The notes beneath the pieces were generated by a model, which saw only the letters and a program-made list of their open reading frames with translations, did not search any database and had not been told where the DNA came from. A stretch of DNA of 64,000 nt from Pseudomonas sp. KNUC1026 (GTDB lineage Bacteria; Pseudomonadota; Gammaproteobacteria; Pseudomonadales; Pseudomonadaceae): positions 248,001-312,000 of the forward strand of contig NZ_CP087138.1 in NCBI RefSeq assembly GCF_021650705.1. Direction: 5' to 3'. Of the stretch, positions 32,196 to 43,859 are shown one piece after another (position 1 is the stretch's first letter; the number at the start of each line of letters is the position of its first letter). A program made the position numbers and the translations under genes.

Positions 32196-35126
32196 TCATT
32201 CGGCATCCAGATGAAGGTTGGTCGCGACATTGCCGCCTTGGCCGGCTTCTACCAGGCTGGCATCGATCAGGAACACGCGCTCATCCGGCAACTTGCCTTG
32301 CTCGACCAAAAAGCCCTTGATCGCGCCAGCGCGCGCCTGGCCCAACTGGCGCAGCAATGCCGTGCTGTCGCTCCAGGATGCGACCACTGCGTCGCGCAGC
32401 TTTTGCTCCCTGGCCTCATCGCTGAGCTTGGCCCATTCCGCCGGCGGCTGCTGCTTGAGGCGCGTGCGGTAGATCCCCTCGAGCAACGCCGGTTTTTCCC
32501 CTGCCGGCACTTCCAGCAGGGAGGCCTGGGCGGGCACCTTGTCGCCACGGCGCTGGAGGATCTTGTACCAGGTGCTCTGGTATTCCCGCTCCAGCCGCTG
32601 CTGTGCCAACAGGCTGCCGTCACTGCTCCTGGCACTGGTGCCTTCCACTTCAAGGCGAAGCTCAGGCCGCTGGCGAAGGGCGTCGGCAAGCTTGAGCAAG
32701 CTGGCCTGGGCCGTTGCGTCCAGGTCGGCGCTACCGGGGGCGAAGTCGACGTTGCTCAGATCTTCCTGACTGGCACCGTGCACCAGCCCGCCGAGCAGCT
32801 TGAATGGCGCTGCCGCAGCACGCACCACCATGTTGCGCAAGGTTTGCCAGACGATCGGCATGACCGAGAATTGCGGGTTCTTGAGGTCGCCTTTGATCGG
32901 CAAGGCGATGGAGATCTTGCCCTGAGTGTCCTTGAGCAGGGCAATGGCCAGTTTGATCGGCAGGGTGGTGGCATCAGGGCTGTCGACCCGGTCACCCAGT
33001 TGCAGCTGCTCCACCAGCACGTTGTTCTCCGCCTCCAGTTGCCCCTGGCGGATCTTGTAGTGCAAATCCAGAGTCAAGCGGCCCTTGCGGATGCGGTAGC
33101 CGGCGAATTTGCCCGAGTAGGGGGTCAGGGTCGTCAGCTCGACACGCTTGAAGCTGGTGGCAATATCCAGGCTGTTGAGCGGGTCGAACGGGATCAGGCT
33201 GCCCTCGATGGTGACGGGCGCGTAGCGGTCTACGCGGCCCTCGATGTCGACCCGGGCGGCTTTGGGCTGGGTGTTGTCGAGTGCGCCGATCTGCCCTTGC
33301 AACTGCTGGACGGCGGTCGCGAAATTGGGTGTGAGGCTAAAATCGGCGAAGTTGGCCGAGCCGTCATTGAGGGTGATGCCGCCGATGCGGATGGGCATCG
33401 CCGGTTCTTTCGAGGCTTTGGCCTTGGCTTGGGCGGCATTTCTGTCGGCAGGTTGAGCAATGATCAGGTCATCGATGTTGGTGCTTTGATCTTCGTTGAT
33501 CATGAACCGGGCGTAGGGCTTGTCGAGCTTGACCTGTGCGATGATCAAACCGCTCCCTTGCTGATAGCTCGATCCCTTGCACGTCCAGTTTCTGCCAGCG
33601 CACCAGGTCACGCGATTTGAGCGTATCGAGGGTATGCAGCTGGTTTACCTGGGCGTTGCCGGTGATGCCGAACGCCAAAGGCTCGGTGCTCTTGAGGTTG
33701 AATGCCAGGTCGCTGTCCAGCAGGCCGCTGCGCAGTTCCAGCCGCACAAAGGGGCTGATGTAGGCCTGTGCAATGCGCAAGTCCAGATCTTGGCTTGCGA
33801 CCTGCAGGTTGGCGCTGACCGGCTTGAGGTTGACCTGCCCGCTGGCGCGCAGCTTGCCCTGGCGACCGACACCGGTATCGAGTTTGAGATCGAAGGGCTT
33901 GCCGGCCAGGGTGTCGAAGTTGTTCAGCTCGATGTTGAGTGGCGTGAGCTCGAGCGCGACTGCGTTTTCCGGTACCCGGTCCGCCAGGTGAATGGTGTTG
34001 CCGGCCAGTTGCGCGTGCTTGACCACCACTTGCCAGGGCTTGGCAGGAGCGGTGCTGGAAGGTTTTGCAGGCGCCGGCGCTGCGGTGGCCGGGGCTTGCT
34101 TTTCAGCCGCCGAGGGCGCCTTGGCGGTGGGGGCGAACAGCTTCTGCCAATCCAGTTCGCCATCTTTTTCACGCGCAGCCCAGGTTTCCAGCCCTTCACT
34201 GCGCAGGTCGCCGATCAGCACCTGTTGCTTGGCAAGGTCGAGCGAGGCCTTGGAGACATTCAGCTTGCTCAGCCGCACCAGCGGGCGACCATCGATGCTG
34301 TCCAGGTTCAGAGGCGCCAGGTTCAGCGTGGCGCCTTCAAGCTTGAGCTCGGTGGTGTGGGAGAGGTCGAGGCTGTAACGGGTGCTGAAGTCGAAGCGCC
34401 CGTCCTTGAGTGCCAACGGCACGGCGTCGCGCACGTAGGGCCACCATACTTTCAGCCGGCCATCGCTGAATTTCAGGGTGCCTTTGGAAGTGATCGGGGC
34501 CAGGCTCAGCTGGCCTTGCCAGTCGATGCGCCCGCCAGTTGGGCCGCTGGCCACCATGGTCATGTCAGCGTTGTCTTCCGGCAGCGTGCTGAGGTTCTTG
34601 AGCTCCAGTGTCATGGCATCGTAGAGGAACTCGATCGGCTCACTGGGCCGCTCATCCTTGAAATGCAGGTAGCCCTGGTTCAGCGCAATGCGGTCGATAC
34701 GCAGCGGGAATGGCTTGCCGGGGGCTCCTGGGGCTTATCTTGGCTGGGCGGCAGGTCGAAGAGGTTGGCCAGGTTCAACGAGCCGTCTTTTCGGAAATGC
34801 AGCTCGGTGCGCGGTTTATCGAGGGCGACATCGGCAAGGTGCAGTGCTCCGGTCCAGAGGCTGTCCGCTTGCAGGTTCGCGTACAGGCGCTCGAAGGCTA
34901 CCTGCTCCTTGCCTGGCGCGCCGATTCGCAGGCCCCAGACGGTCAGCTCGAGGCTGAAGGGGTTGAATTCCAGACGTTCAAGGCGCGCTGGCTCACGAGC
35001 GTACTGGGTCAGTTGCTGGTTGGCGATGCGCAGTGCGATGCCTGGCAGTATCAGAAAACCCAGCAGGCTGTAGAGCGCCAGCGCAATGAGCGCCGCCAGG
35101 CCTGCACGTTTCAATCCCTTGGGCAT
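32196..35126 (-). CDS. Large AsmA-like DUF748 envelope protein with OmpA-like end (two frame breaks)
   Basis: The gene encodes about 976 residues. There is an N-terminal membrane anchor (about 9-30), long AsmA/DUF748 beta repeats (for example LERLEFNPFSLELTVWGLRI), an Ala/Pro-rich linker, and a C-terminal OmpA-like segment (VDFAPGSADLDATAQASLLKLADAL). AsmA-like proteins are thought to form grooves that carry phospholipids between membranes. Two breaks split it. One C is missing from a run of six at 34720-34724 (EPPGKPFPLRIDR). A +1 or -2 error lies near 33566, between DVQGIEL and SYQQGSGLIIAQ. The parts join without other loss, so I count them as one gene. Confidence 0.88.
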
Positions 35127-35215
35127 GAAAGTTCCGCTTCGTCGATCAAAAGCGCCTGGAGTATCGCACGAGGCGGCGGTTCAATGCGCGCGGAGCAAAG
35201 CCTTGTGGTGGCCGG

Positions 35216-36080
35216 TCACGCGCTGTCCAGGCCCAGCCGTCGGCAGGCACGGGCGTATGAGCCATTGCGCACTGCCCAGCGCAGTACCGGTGCCATAGCG
35301 TGGGCCGCGTGGCGCGCTGCCGGGTAGGCGGCAAGGCCAAGCTGCGAGCGTGCCCAGCCAGGCAGCAGGTCGATACCGGCGCGCATCATCACTTGCCCTG
35401 CAGGTTTGGCAAGGCGGCTGGGGGCAGGGGCATCGAGCAACAGGCGTACGACCTCCCGGCAGCGATCGTCGCAGACCAGCCCGGCACGTTGCTGGTTCAG
35501 GTAGGCGGCGACCTGCTCACGGGAGCGCGGCACCTCCCTGGCACCAAGGCGTATCGCTATCAAGGCAATTTCGTCGTAATAGCGATCCTGCTCGGCACCG
35601 GGCATGGAAGGGTTGACGTAACGCAGGTGTGCGGCCAGAAACTGGCTGACTTCCGCCACGTGCACCCAGGCTAGCAGGTCCGGATCGCTTGCCGCATAGG
35701 TGCGTCCGTCCGGCGCAGTGCCGTTGACGCTCTGATGAATGCGGATGACCTTGTCGATCAGCCAGTTGGCATCCCGGGTTGAGCCGAAGGTGGTGCCGGC
35801 AATGAACTGGCTGGTGCGGCGCAACCTGCCGAGCATGTCCTGGCGAAAGTTGGAATGGTCCCAGTACCCCGGCCAGTGCCAGAGGGTGAAGCATCTGCAG
35901 CATCAGGGCCGAGATGCCCCCGATGAGCATGCTGGGAAAGTCCCGATGCACTCGCCAGGGTGCAGAGCCAGGGCCGAACAGCCCCGGGTCGCCAGGCGGG
36001 TTCTCAAGGTCCAGTTGGCCAAGCGACAGCCCGGTCAAGCCTATGATCTGGCTTTCGAGGCGGCGTCGCAGCGCTTCCAT
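35216..36080 (-). CDS. DUF2236 (MpaB/Lcp-like oxygenase family) protein, frame broken by 1-nt insertion
   Basis: DUF2236 is a haem-linked family that includes rubber oxygenase Lcp and fungal MpaB. The 287-residue product starts MEALRRRLESQIIG, with MLQMLHPLALAGVWDHSNFRQD and RRTSQFIAGTTFGS as family motifs. An extra base at 35864 breaks GVWDHSNF; removing it joins both frames. The ATG at 36080 has no good Shine-Dalgarno, and an in-frame ATG at 36176 would overlap pgi, so the start is uncertain. It lies directly after pgi on the same strand. The substrate is unknown. Confidence 0.85.
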
Positions 36081-36123
36081 GAGGGAAAGGTCGGCCCTGC
36101 GGTTACCCGCAAGGCCAGGCCGG

Positions 36124-37788
36124 TCAGCCGCGATGGCGGCTACGGAAGAAGTCGATAAGGCCTTGAGTGGAGGCATCCTCGGCGGGCTCCTCGATGCCGC
36201 CGATCAAGCGTTGGAACACGCCCTTGCCCAACTCCTTGCCCAGCTCCACGCCCCATTGGTCGAAGGCATTGATGCCCCAGATCACGCTCTGCACGAACAC
36301 CTTGTGCTCATACATCGCAACCAGTGCACCCAGGCGGCGCGGGCTGATGCGTTCGACGACCAATGCGTTGCTCGGGCGGTTGCCCGGAATCACCTTGTGC
36401 GGCGCCAAGGCCTGGATGGCCTCGTCGGTCATGCCCTTCTCGCGCAACTCGGCTTCTGCCTCATCGCGGGTCTTGCCCAGCATCAGCGCCTGGCTCTGCG
36501 ACAGGCAGTTGGCGAACAGCCACTGGTGGTGGTCCGAGACCGGGTTGAAACTCACCACCGGAACGATGAAGTCGGCCGGAATCAGCTGGGTGCCCTGATG
36601 CAGCAACTGGTGATAGGCGTGTTGGCCGTTACAGCCCACACCGCCCCAGATTACCGGGCCGGTATCGGTAACGACCGGGCTGCCGTCCTGGCGCACGCTC
36701 TTGCCGTTGGACTCCATGTCCAGCTGTTGCAAGTGTTTGGTGATGTTGCGCAGGTAGTGGTCGTACGGCAGGATCGCATGGCTTTGCGCGCCCCAGAAGT
36801 TGCCATACCACACACCCAGCAACGCCAGCAGCACAGGCATGTTGCGCTCGAACGGGGCAGTCTGGAAATGCTGGTCCATGGTGTGAGCACCGGAAAGCAG
36901 TTCCTTGAAGTTGGCGGTGCCGATGCTCATGGCGATCGGCAGGCCGATGGCAGACCACAGCGAATAGCGCCCGCCGACCCAGTCCCACATCGGGAAAATG
37001 TTCTCTTCACGAATGCCGAACGCCACCGCAGCGGCATTGTTGCTCGAGACGGCGATGAAGTGCCGATGCAGCTCGGCCTCCGAGCCCCCCTGAGCCAGGT
37101 ACCAGGCACGTGCGGCCTGGGCGTTCTTGAGTGTTTCCAGCGTGCCGAAGGATTTCGACGAAACGATGAACAAGGTGGTCTCGGCACGCAGGCGCGCCGC
37201 CAGCTCGTGGAACTCGCTGCCGTCGATATTGGCCAGGTAGTGGCAACGCACGCCTTTTTGCGCATAGGGCAGCAGCGCTTCGGACACCAGCTCAGGGCCC
37301 AGGAACGAGCCGCCAATACCGATGTTCACCACATCGGTGATGGGCTTCTCGGTGTAGCCACGCCACAAGCCGTCATGAACACGGGTGACCAGTTCGGTCA
37401 TCTGGTTCAGCACCTTGTGCACTTCAGGCATCACATTGGTGCCGTTGACCTTGAGCTTGTCGCCCACTGGCCGGCGCAAGGCGGTATGCAGAGCGGGGCG
37501 GTTCTCGGAGGCGTTGAGGATTTCGCCGCTGAACATTGCGGTGATCGCCTCTTGCAGGTCGACTTCCTTGGCCAGCTGCACCAGCAGGTCACGGGTTTGC
37601 TGGGTGATCAGGTTCTTCGAATAGTCGAGGAACAGGCCGCAGGCGCTCAGCGAGAATCGATTGAAACGTTCGGGTTCGGCGCTGAAGGCTTCGCGCATGC
37701 TGAAGCCCTTCATGGCCGCGCGGTGGTCGCTCAGTGCCTGCCAGGCGGGCAGGGTGGTCACGTCGTGGGGGGTACGGTAGTACGGCAT
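36124..37788 (-). CDS. pgi: Glucose-6-phosphate isomerase Pgi
   Basis: Pgi interconverts glucose-6-phosphate and fructose-6-phosphate. In Pseudomonas it mainly feeds the cyclic Entner-Doudoroff/gluconeogenic route. The 554-residue protein starts [16 protein letters not shown] and has both signatures: [17 protein letters not shown] (about 267-283) and the C-terminal [28 protein letters not shown] binds the sugar phosphate. The frame is open upstream of 37788, but homology starts at this ATG. Confidence 0.97.
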   Translation of the reverse strand: MPYYRTPHDVTTLPAWQALSDHRAAMKGFSMREAFSAEPERFNRFSLSACGLFLDYSKNLITQQTRDLLVQLAKEVDLQEAITAMFSGEILNASENRPALHTALRRPVGDKLKVNGTNVMPEVHKVLNQMTELVTRVHDGLWRGYTEKPITDVVNIGIGGSFLGPELVSEALLPYAQKGVRCHYLANIDGSEFHELAARLRAETTLFIVSSKSFGTLETLKNAQAARAWYLAQGGSEAELHRHFIAVSSNNAAAVAFGIREENIFPMWDWVGGRYSLWSAIGLPIAMSIGTANFKELLSGAHTMDQHFQTAPFERNMPVLLALLGVWYGNFWGAQSHAILPYDHYLRNITKHLQQLDMESNGKSVRQDGSPVVTDTGPVIWGGVGCNGQHAYHQLLHQGTQLIPADFIVPVVSFNPVSDHHQWLFANCLSQSQALMLGKTRDEAEAELREKGMTDEAIQALAPHKVIPGNRPSNALVVERISPRRLGALVAMYEHKVFVQSVIWGINAFDQWGVELGKELGKGVFQRLIGGIEEPAEDASTQGLIDFFRSRHRG

Positions 37789-37992
37789 CGCGGCGGGATT
37801 CCTTATTGCGTGTGCTGCCTCGTTGGACATTCGGGCGGCAGGCCGGTTGCGTGAAATTCGTACCCTACGGCGCCGGCTCGCGGTTGTCTTCGCGAATCTG
37901 CCCATTGCACCGGTACGATTTCCCAACGCGGCCCTTGGCCACATGCCCTAGAGCATACGCCCAGATGACCCGACGGTCATCCGGGCACACGT

Positions 37993-38850
37993 TCAATTGC
38001 CCGCCAGCTCCAGGTGAAGGTTGTCGATCAGCCGCGTGGCGCCGTTCCAGGCAGCCACCAGGATCACCAGGTCGCGGTCTTCTGCGCGTGCCGGGCGTAG
38101 CGTCTGGCCGTGGCGGATCTCCAGGTAATCCAGGCGCAGGCCGCTGTCGACGATCTGTTGCCGGTAGCGCGTCATCAGCGCCTCGAAACCCTTGTCGCCC
38201 GAGCGCAATGCCACGGCCATGTCGCTGAGCACACGGTAGAGCACCGGCGCGGCGGCGCGCTGGGCGGGGTCGAGAAAGCCGTTGCGCGAAGACAGCGCCA
38301 GGCCGTCATCGGCCCGCACAGTGGGTGCGCCGATGATGCTGATGGGCATGTTCAAGTCGCGCACCATTGCGCGGATCACCGCCAGTTGCTGGTAGTCCTT
38401 CTGGCCGAACACGGCGACATCCGGCTGCACCATGTTGAACAGCTTGCTGACCACCGTGGTGACACCGTCGAAGTGGCCCGGGCGGCTCGCCCCGCACAGC
38501 TCCTGGCCCAGCTCAGGCACGCTCACGCGAGTTTGCACGGCCATGCCGCCTGGGTACATTTCGGCGACAGTGGGGGCGAACAGCAGGTTACAGCCTGCGG
38601 CCTGCAGGCGTCGCTGGTCGGCAGCCAGGGTGCGCGGGTACTTGTCGAGGTCTTCGTTGGGGCCGAACTGCATGGGGTTGACGAAGATACTGGCCACGAC
38701 AAAGGCTGCCTCCTCACGGGCGCGCGCCACCAGCGCAATATGGCCATCGTGCAGGTTGCCCATGGTCGGAACGAAAGCGATGCGCTGGCCTTGTGCGCGT
38801 GCCTGTGCGACGGCGGCGCGCAGGGCCTGGACATTGTCGAGGGTGTTCAT
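37993..38850 (-). CDS. panC: Pantothenate synthetase PanC
   Basis: PanC joins pantoate and beta-alanine with ATP. The 285-residue protein has the [16 protein letters not shown] nucleotide-binding HxGH-type motif (about 26-41), [27 protein letters not shown] and ALSSRNGFL (KMSKS-like). Its start overlaps the panB stop as ATGA, so panB-panC are coupled. No panD (aspartate decarboxylase, beta-alanine supply) lies in the 204 nt between panC and pgi, although it sits there in P. aeruginosa. Confidence 0.97.
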   Translation of the reverse strand: MNTLDNVQALRAAVAQARAQGQRIAFVPTMGNLHDGHIALVARAREEAAFVVASIFVNPMQFGPNEDLDKYPRTLAADQRRLQAAGCNLLFAPTVAEMYPGGMAVQTRVSVPELGQELCGASRPGHFDGVTTVVSKLFNMVQPDVAVFGQKDYQQLAVIRAMVRDLNMPISIIGAPTVRADDGLALSSRNGFLDPAQRAAAPVLYRVLSDMAVALRSGDKGFEALMTRYRQQIVDSGLRLDYLEIRHGQTLRPARAEDRDLVILVAAWNGATRLIDNLHLELAGN

Positions 38851-39647
38851 GCGTTGAATCCGTGTTCGCTGGCGGGGAAAGACAGGTCCTTGACGGCGCC
38901 GACGTAGGCGCGCAGGGCGCTGGAGATGTCGTGCTGGCCGCTCATGAAGTTGCGCACGAAACGCGCAGTGCGCCCACTCAGAGACAGGCCGAGCATGTCA
39001 TGCAGCACCAATACCTGGCCGTCGGTCTCAACCCCGGCGCCGATACCGATCACCGGCACCTTGGCTGCACGCGCTACCTGGGCGGCGAGGGCGGTGGGCA
39101 CGCATTCGAGCAACAGCATGGCGGCACCGGCCTGCTCAAGGTCCAGAGCGTCGGCCAGTAACTGCTCGGCCTGCGCCTGTTCGCGGCCTTGCACTTTATA
39201 GCCGCCGAACACGTTCACCGATTGCGGCGTGAGGCCCAGATGCACGCAACTGGGAATACCGCGCTCGGCCAGTTGCGTGACGGTGCTTGCCAGCCAGCCG
39301 GCGCCTTCGAGCTTGACCATGTGCGCGCCGGCCTGCATCAGCACTGTGCAGTTAGCGAAGGCCTGTTCGGGCGTGGCGCAGGCCATGAACGGCAGGTCGG
39401 CCAGGATCAGCGCGCCCTGGTTGCCCCGTTTCACGCAGGCGGTGTGATAGGCCATGTCGGCAGTGCTGACTGGCAGGGTGCTGTCGTGGCCCTGCAGCAC
39501 CATGCCGAGGGAGTCGCCCACCAGCAGGATCTCGACGCCGGCCTGGCTCGCGGCATGGGCGAAGGTGGCGTCATAGCAGGTCAGCATTGTTATTTTTTCA
39601 CCTTGCGCCTTGAGCTTGTGCAAGGTGGTGAGTGTGATCGCTGGCAT
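38847..39647 (-). CDS. panB: 3-methyl-2-oxobutanoate hydroxymethyltransferase PanB
   Basis: PanB adds a hydroxymethyl group to the valine precursor 2-oxoisovalerate to make ketopantoate, the first step to pantothenate and CoA. The 266-residue TIM barrel has [18 protein letters not shown] (metal-binding Asp near 44), MVKLEGAGW, and [22 protein letters not shown]. It is upstream of and overlaps panC. The 184-nt gap to folK contains three TGTTACC repeats (39808-39836). Confidence 0.97.
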   Translation of the reverse strand: MPAITLTTLHKLKAQGEKITMLTCYDATFAHAASQAGVEILLVGDSLGMVLQGHDSTLPVSTADMAYHTACVKRGNQGALILADLPFMACATPEQAFANCTVLMQAGAHMVKLEGAGWLASTVTQLAERGIPSCVHLGLTPQSVNVFGGYKVQGREQAQAEQLLADALDLEQAGAAMLLLECVPTALAAQVARAAKVPVIGIGAGVETDGQVLVLHDMLGLSLSGRTARFVRNFMSGQHDISSALRAYVGAVKDLSFPASEHGFNA

Positions 39648-39807
39648 GAAAAAGTTTTCCTCGGTCGGCCGCAGGCGATGGCGCGGCGCTGGCAGGGTTC
39701 ACCTCATCTTCCGTAAGGTTCAGGCCACTGCGGGTTCAGCTCGTTCACCCAGCCGTCCGGGCGGGGCGGCCTATAGTCCCGAGGCGATGGCAGGAAGTCA
39801 ATCGTGG

Positions 39808-39836
39808 TGTTACCAGGATGTTACCGCTGTGTTACC
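39808..39836. repeat. Three TGTTACC repeats at exact 11-nt spacing
   Basis: TGTTACC at 39808-39814, 39819-39825 and 39830-39836, head to tail, one per helix turn. The last copy overlaps the folK stop codon. The core TGTTAC is the half-site found three times in the CbrB region of crcZ (42311-42360). They lie about 160-190 nt upstream of panB. No sigma-54 promoter is visible between them and panB. Confidence 0.7.
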
Positions 39837-40320
39837 GCGGCGCTGCAAGGCGCTCCAGCCCTGTGAACGGGCAGGCTTGCAGCAATGCGCGCAGTGTACG
39901 GCCATCGCTGAAAACGAAGGCTTCAGGCACCAGTTCCGCAAGCGGGTAAAGCACAAAGGCGCGGGCCTGCATTTCGCGATGTGGCACGTGCAAGCGCGGC
40001 TCATCGATCACCTGGTCGCCGTAGAGCAGGATGTCCAGGTCGAGGGTGCGCGGGCCCCAGCGTTCGGTGCGAACGCGGCCTTGAGCGTTTTCGATTGCCT
40101 GCAGGGCGTCGAGCAGTGCCAGTGGCGCGAGCTCGGTGTCCAGTGCTGCCACTGCATTGGTGTAGCGCGGCTGGCCGGCGAGGATGGAATCACTGGTGTA
40201 CAACGAAGAGAGGCCGGCCCACCGGCTGCCAGGCAGTTGCTTCAGCGCCTGCACGGCGCTGGCCAATTGCGCTGCCGGGTCGGCAAGGTTGCTGCCCAGG
40301 CCGATGAAAACCCTTGTCAC
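39832..40320 (-). CDS. folK: 6-hydroxymethyl-7,8-dihydropterin pyrophosphokinase FolK (HPPK)
   Basis: FolK makes the pterin pyrophosphate used by FolP. The 162-residue protein starts from GTG 40320 (VTRVFIGLGSNLADP) and has the HPPK signature RWGPRTLDLDILLYGD (about 87-102) with the magnesium-binding Asp pair and HPPK-type R/W loop. Its GTG overlaps the pcnB stop (GTGA), so it is translationally coupled to pcnB. Confidence 0.96.
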   Translation of the reverse strand: MTRVFIGLGSNLADPAAQLASAVQALKQLPGSRWAGLSSLYTSDSILAGQPRYTNAVAALDTELAPLALLDALQAIENAQGRVRTERWGPRTLDLDILLYGDQVIDEPRLHVPHREMQARAFVLYPLAELVPEAFVFSDGRTLRALLQACPFTGLERLAAPR

Positions 40321-41690
40321 TCGACGTCGCTTTTGCGCTTGCTGGTGCGACGGCGCTTGCGGGGTGCCGAACCGCTGTCTTCATCACCACCGGCCAGTTC
40401 GCTGATCATCGCGCGGCGTTCGCGGTCCGGCAGTTCCTGGTACTCGGTCCACCATTGGCCAAGGCCATTGGTCTGTTCACCCGCTGACTCGCGCAACAGC
40501 AGGAAGTCGTAACCGGCGCGGAAACGCGGGTTTTCCAGCAGTACATCGGCGCGCTTGCCGTTGCGCCGTGGCAGGCGCTCCTGCATGTCCCAGATTTCCT
40601 TGATCGGCAAGGTAAAGCGCTTGGGGATCGCGATGCGCTGGCACTGTTCGCTGATCAAACCATGAGCGGCTTCCTGCATCGCCGGGATCGGTGGCAGGCC
40701 CTGGCCTTGCAGGTAAGCGGCTCGCATCGGCAGCGCCGGCCACAACAGAGCGGCGAACAGGAATGCTGGGGTTACCGGTTTGCCCTGTGCCACGCGCAGG
40801 TCGGTGTTGACCAGTGCATTGCGGATCAGCGTGTGGGTGTATTCCGGCTCGTGCTCCAGTGCGTAGGCGCTACCAGGGAACAGCGCATCGAACAGTTGCA
40901 GGTCGACGAGCATTTCATAAACGTGCGCGCCATGGCCTGAGAGGAACAGCTTCAACGTCTCCTCGAACAGCCGAGCGGCAGGGATATCGCGCAGGCTTGC
41001 GGCCAGTTCGCGGATCGGCTCCACGGTACGGCGCTCGATGCCGAAGTCGAGCTTGGCGGCGAAGCGCACGGCGCGCAGCATGCGCACGGCGTCTTCCTGG
41101 TAGCGTTGCTTGGGGTCGCCGATCAGGCGGATCAGCTTGTTGCGCACGTCGTGCACGCCACCTGCGTAGTCGAGGATGCGCTCGGCTACAGGATCGTAAT
41201 ACAGGGCGTTGATAGTGAAGTCGCGGCGCTGGGCGTCTTCTTCCAGGGTGCCGTAGACGTTGTCGCGCAGGATTCGCCCGCTCTCATGGCGCGAGGAATT
41301 GCGGGTGTCCTCGGCTTCGTCTTCGGGGTGGTTGGCCCGGAACGTCGCCACTTCGATGATTTCGCGGCCGAAGTGAACATGCACCAACTTGAAACGCCGG
41401 CCGATGATGCGAGCGTTGCGAAACTCCGCACGCACCTGCTCGGGTGTCGCGCTGGTGGCAACGTCGAAATCCTTGGGGGTGATGCCAAGCAACAGGTCGC
41501 GCACGCAACCGCCAACCAGGTAGGCCTGGTAGCCTGCCTGTTGCAGGCGCTCGACGATGCCGACCGCGTGGCGGCTGAACTGCTGGCGTTGCAGCGAGTG
41601 CTGCTGGCTGCCAAGCACCTGCGGCGTGGTGCGATGGGCGTGCGTGGGGCGCACGGAGGGGCGGATCGACTGGAACAGCTTTTTCAGCAT
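40317..41690 (-). CDS. pcnB: Poly(A) polymerase I PcnB
   Basis: PcnB adds 3' poly(A) tails that mark RNA for decay. The 457-residue protein has the nucleotidyltransferase motif LVGGCVRDLLLGITPKDFDVAT (about 57-78) with the catalytic Asp pair, the RRDFTINALYYDP segment, the RNA-binding RMLRAVRFAAKLDF helix, and a basic tail (APRKRRRTSKRKSD). I chose ATG 41690 (MLKKLFQS); a GTG at 41699 in frame would add three residues. It lies directly downstream of crcZ on the same strand. Confidence 0.95.
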   Translation of the reverse strand: MLKKLFQSIRPSVRPTHAHRTTPQVLGSQQHSLQRQQFSRHAVGIVERLQQAGYQAYLVGGCVRDLLLGITPKDFDVATSATPEQVRAEFRNARIIGRRFKLVHVHFGREIIEVATFRANHPEDEAEDTRNSSRHESGRILRDNVYGTLEEDAQRRDFTINALYYDPVAERILDYAGGVHDVRNKLIRLIGDPKQRYQEDAVRMLRAVRFAAKLDFGIERRTVEPIRELAASLRDIPAARLFEETLKLFLSGHGAHVYEMLVDLQLFDALFPGSAYALEHEPEYTHTLIRNALVNTDLRVAQGKPVTPAFLFAALLWPALPMRAAYLQGQGLPPIPAMQEAAHGLISEQCQRIAIPKRFTLPIKEIWDMQERLPRRNGKRADVLLENPRFRAGYDFLLLRESAGEQTNGLGQWWTEYQELPDRERRAMISELAGGDEDSGSAPRKRRRTSKRKSDVE

Positions 41691-41842
41691 GGGATGCACT
41701 GTGTCAGGGAATGGCCGGCCACGCGCAGAGCGATGACCGCATGATGGGCGGGGATTCTAGCATTTAGTAACAGGATGGTGTAAGGCGCCGTGGAAGATGG
41801 CCTGGAGAAGGGGGAAAAGGGAAGTAAGTATCGGAATGCCGG

Positions 41843-42210
41843 AAACCACAAGGGGAGCCTGAGCTCCCCTGGAAGTCTTGTTCTGCTCGTTGTTGTTTTT
41901 CTGACGGGCTTTTTGTTTTTGTTCAACGCCCTACCCGTGAAGCCAGGGGCTTCGTGGGATCGCCCCCTAGAAGGGGGCCAAGAGCAAACGGATTGCTTTG
42001 AACGCCGTATTGAGATGACCAGTGGTCCAACCAGTGCCGAGCTGCTTGATCGCAGTGTTGTTCTTTTCGCCGGTTGCGGGGGAAGACCCGAAAACAATAC
42101 CTCTCCAAAAGAATCAGTTAGCTGCGCCTCATGCCGTCTTGTTCTTGTTATGCGTGAGCCGATTCGTGTTGTTTTTGTTATGGGTGTTTCGCTTGTTATT
42201 GTTCTTGTAC
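41843..42210 (-). ncRNA. crcZ: CrcZ small RNA, sponge for Hfq/Crc
   Basis: CrcZ binds the Hfq-Crc complex and so relieves carbon catabolite repression when CbrAB is active. On the minus strand the RNA would start near 42210 (12 nt after the -12 GC) and end after the stem GGGGAGC/GCTCCCC (41851-41870). That gives about 365 nt, the size known in P. putida. Six A-rich Hfq/Crc motifs (AANAANAA type) are visible, for example AAGAACAATAACAAG (42192-42206) and AACAAAAACAA (41911-41923), with others near 42170, 42145, 42060 and 41893. The position between cbrB and pcnB is the conserved crcZ site. Reading frames here are chance. Confidence 0.93.
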
Positions 42211-42219
42211 CGTAGATAA

Positions 42220-42235
42220 AGCAGGCGCCGTGCCA
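42220..42235 (-). promoter_or_regulatory. Sigma-54 promoter of crcZ
   Basis: On the minus strand TGGCAC-GGCGC-CTGCT has the -24 GG and -12 GC at the required distance. CbrB is a sigma-54 activator encoded just upstream. Confidence 0.88.
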
Positions 42236-42310
42236 ACTTTTCAAAACCCTTTAAAATCAATGGTTTGGTCAAGTCTGTAGCTTTTTTGAACGAAGGCTAC
42301 ACGACTTTTT

Positions 42311-42362
42311 TGTTACTGATTGCCTCGCAGGGTGTTACGTCGCTCCGGGAGAAGGTAACACC
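42311..42362 (-). promoter_or_regulatory. CbrB binding region upstream of crcZ
   Basis: Half-sites TGTTAC at 42311-42316 and 42333-42338 and GTAACA at 42355-42360 are spaced 22 nt start to start. The last two form the palindrome GGTGTTAC-N16-GTAACACC. This region is about 75-130 nt upstream of the -24 box, fitting an enhancer for CbrB. Confidence 0.82.
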
Positions 42363-42415
42363 TTCGTAGGTGCTACCAAAGGCGCATGCTAGAGCGGTTC
42401 GGAAGCTGAAGCGGT

Positions 42416-43855
<1,440 letters not shown>

Positions 43856-43859
43856 TGAG

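Noticed and set aside
41684..42244. Long minus-strand reading frame (about 186 residues) and two plus-strand frames over the crcZ region
   Set aside because: Low-complexity translation (TITSETPITKTTRIGS), no homology I recognise, and the DNA is explained by the CrcZ RNA with its A-rich motifs.
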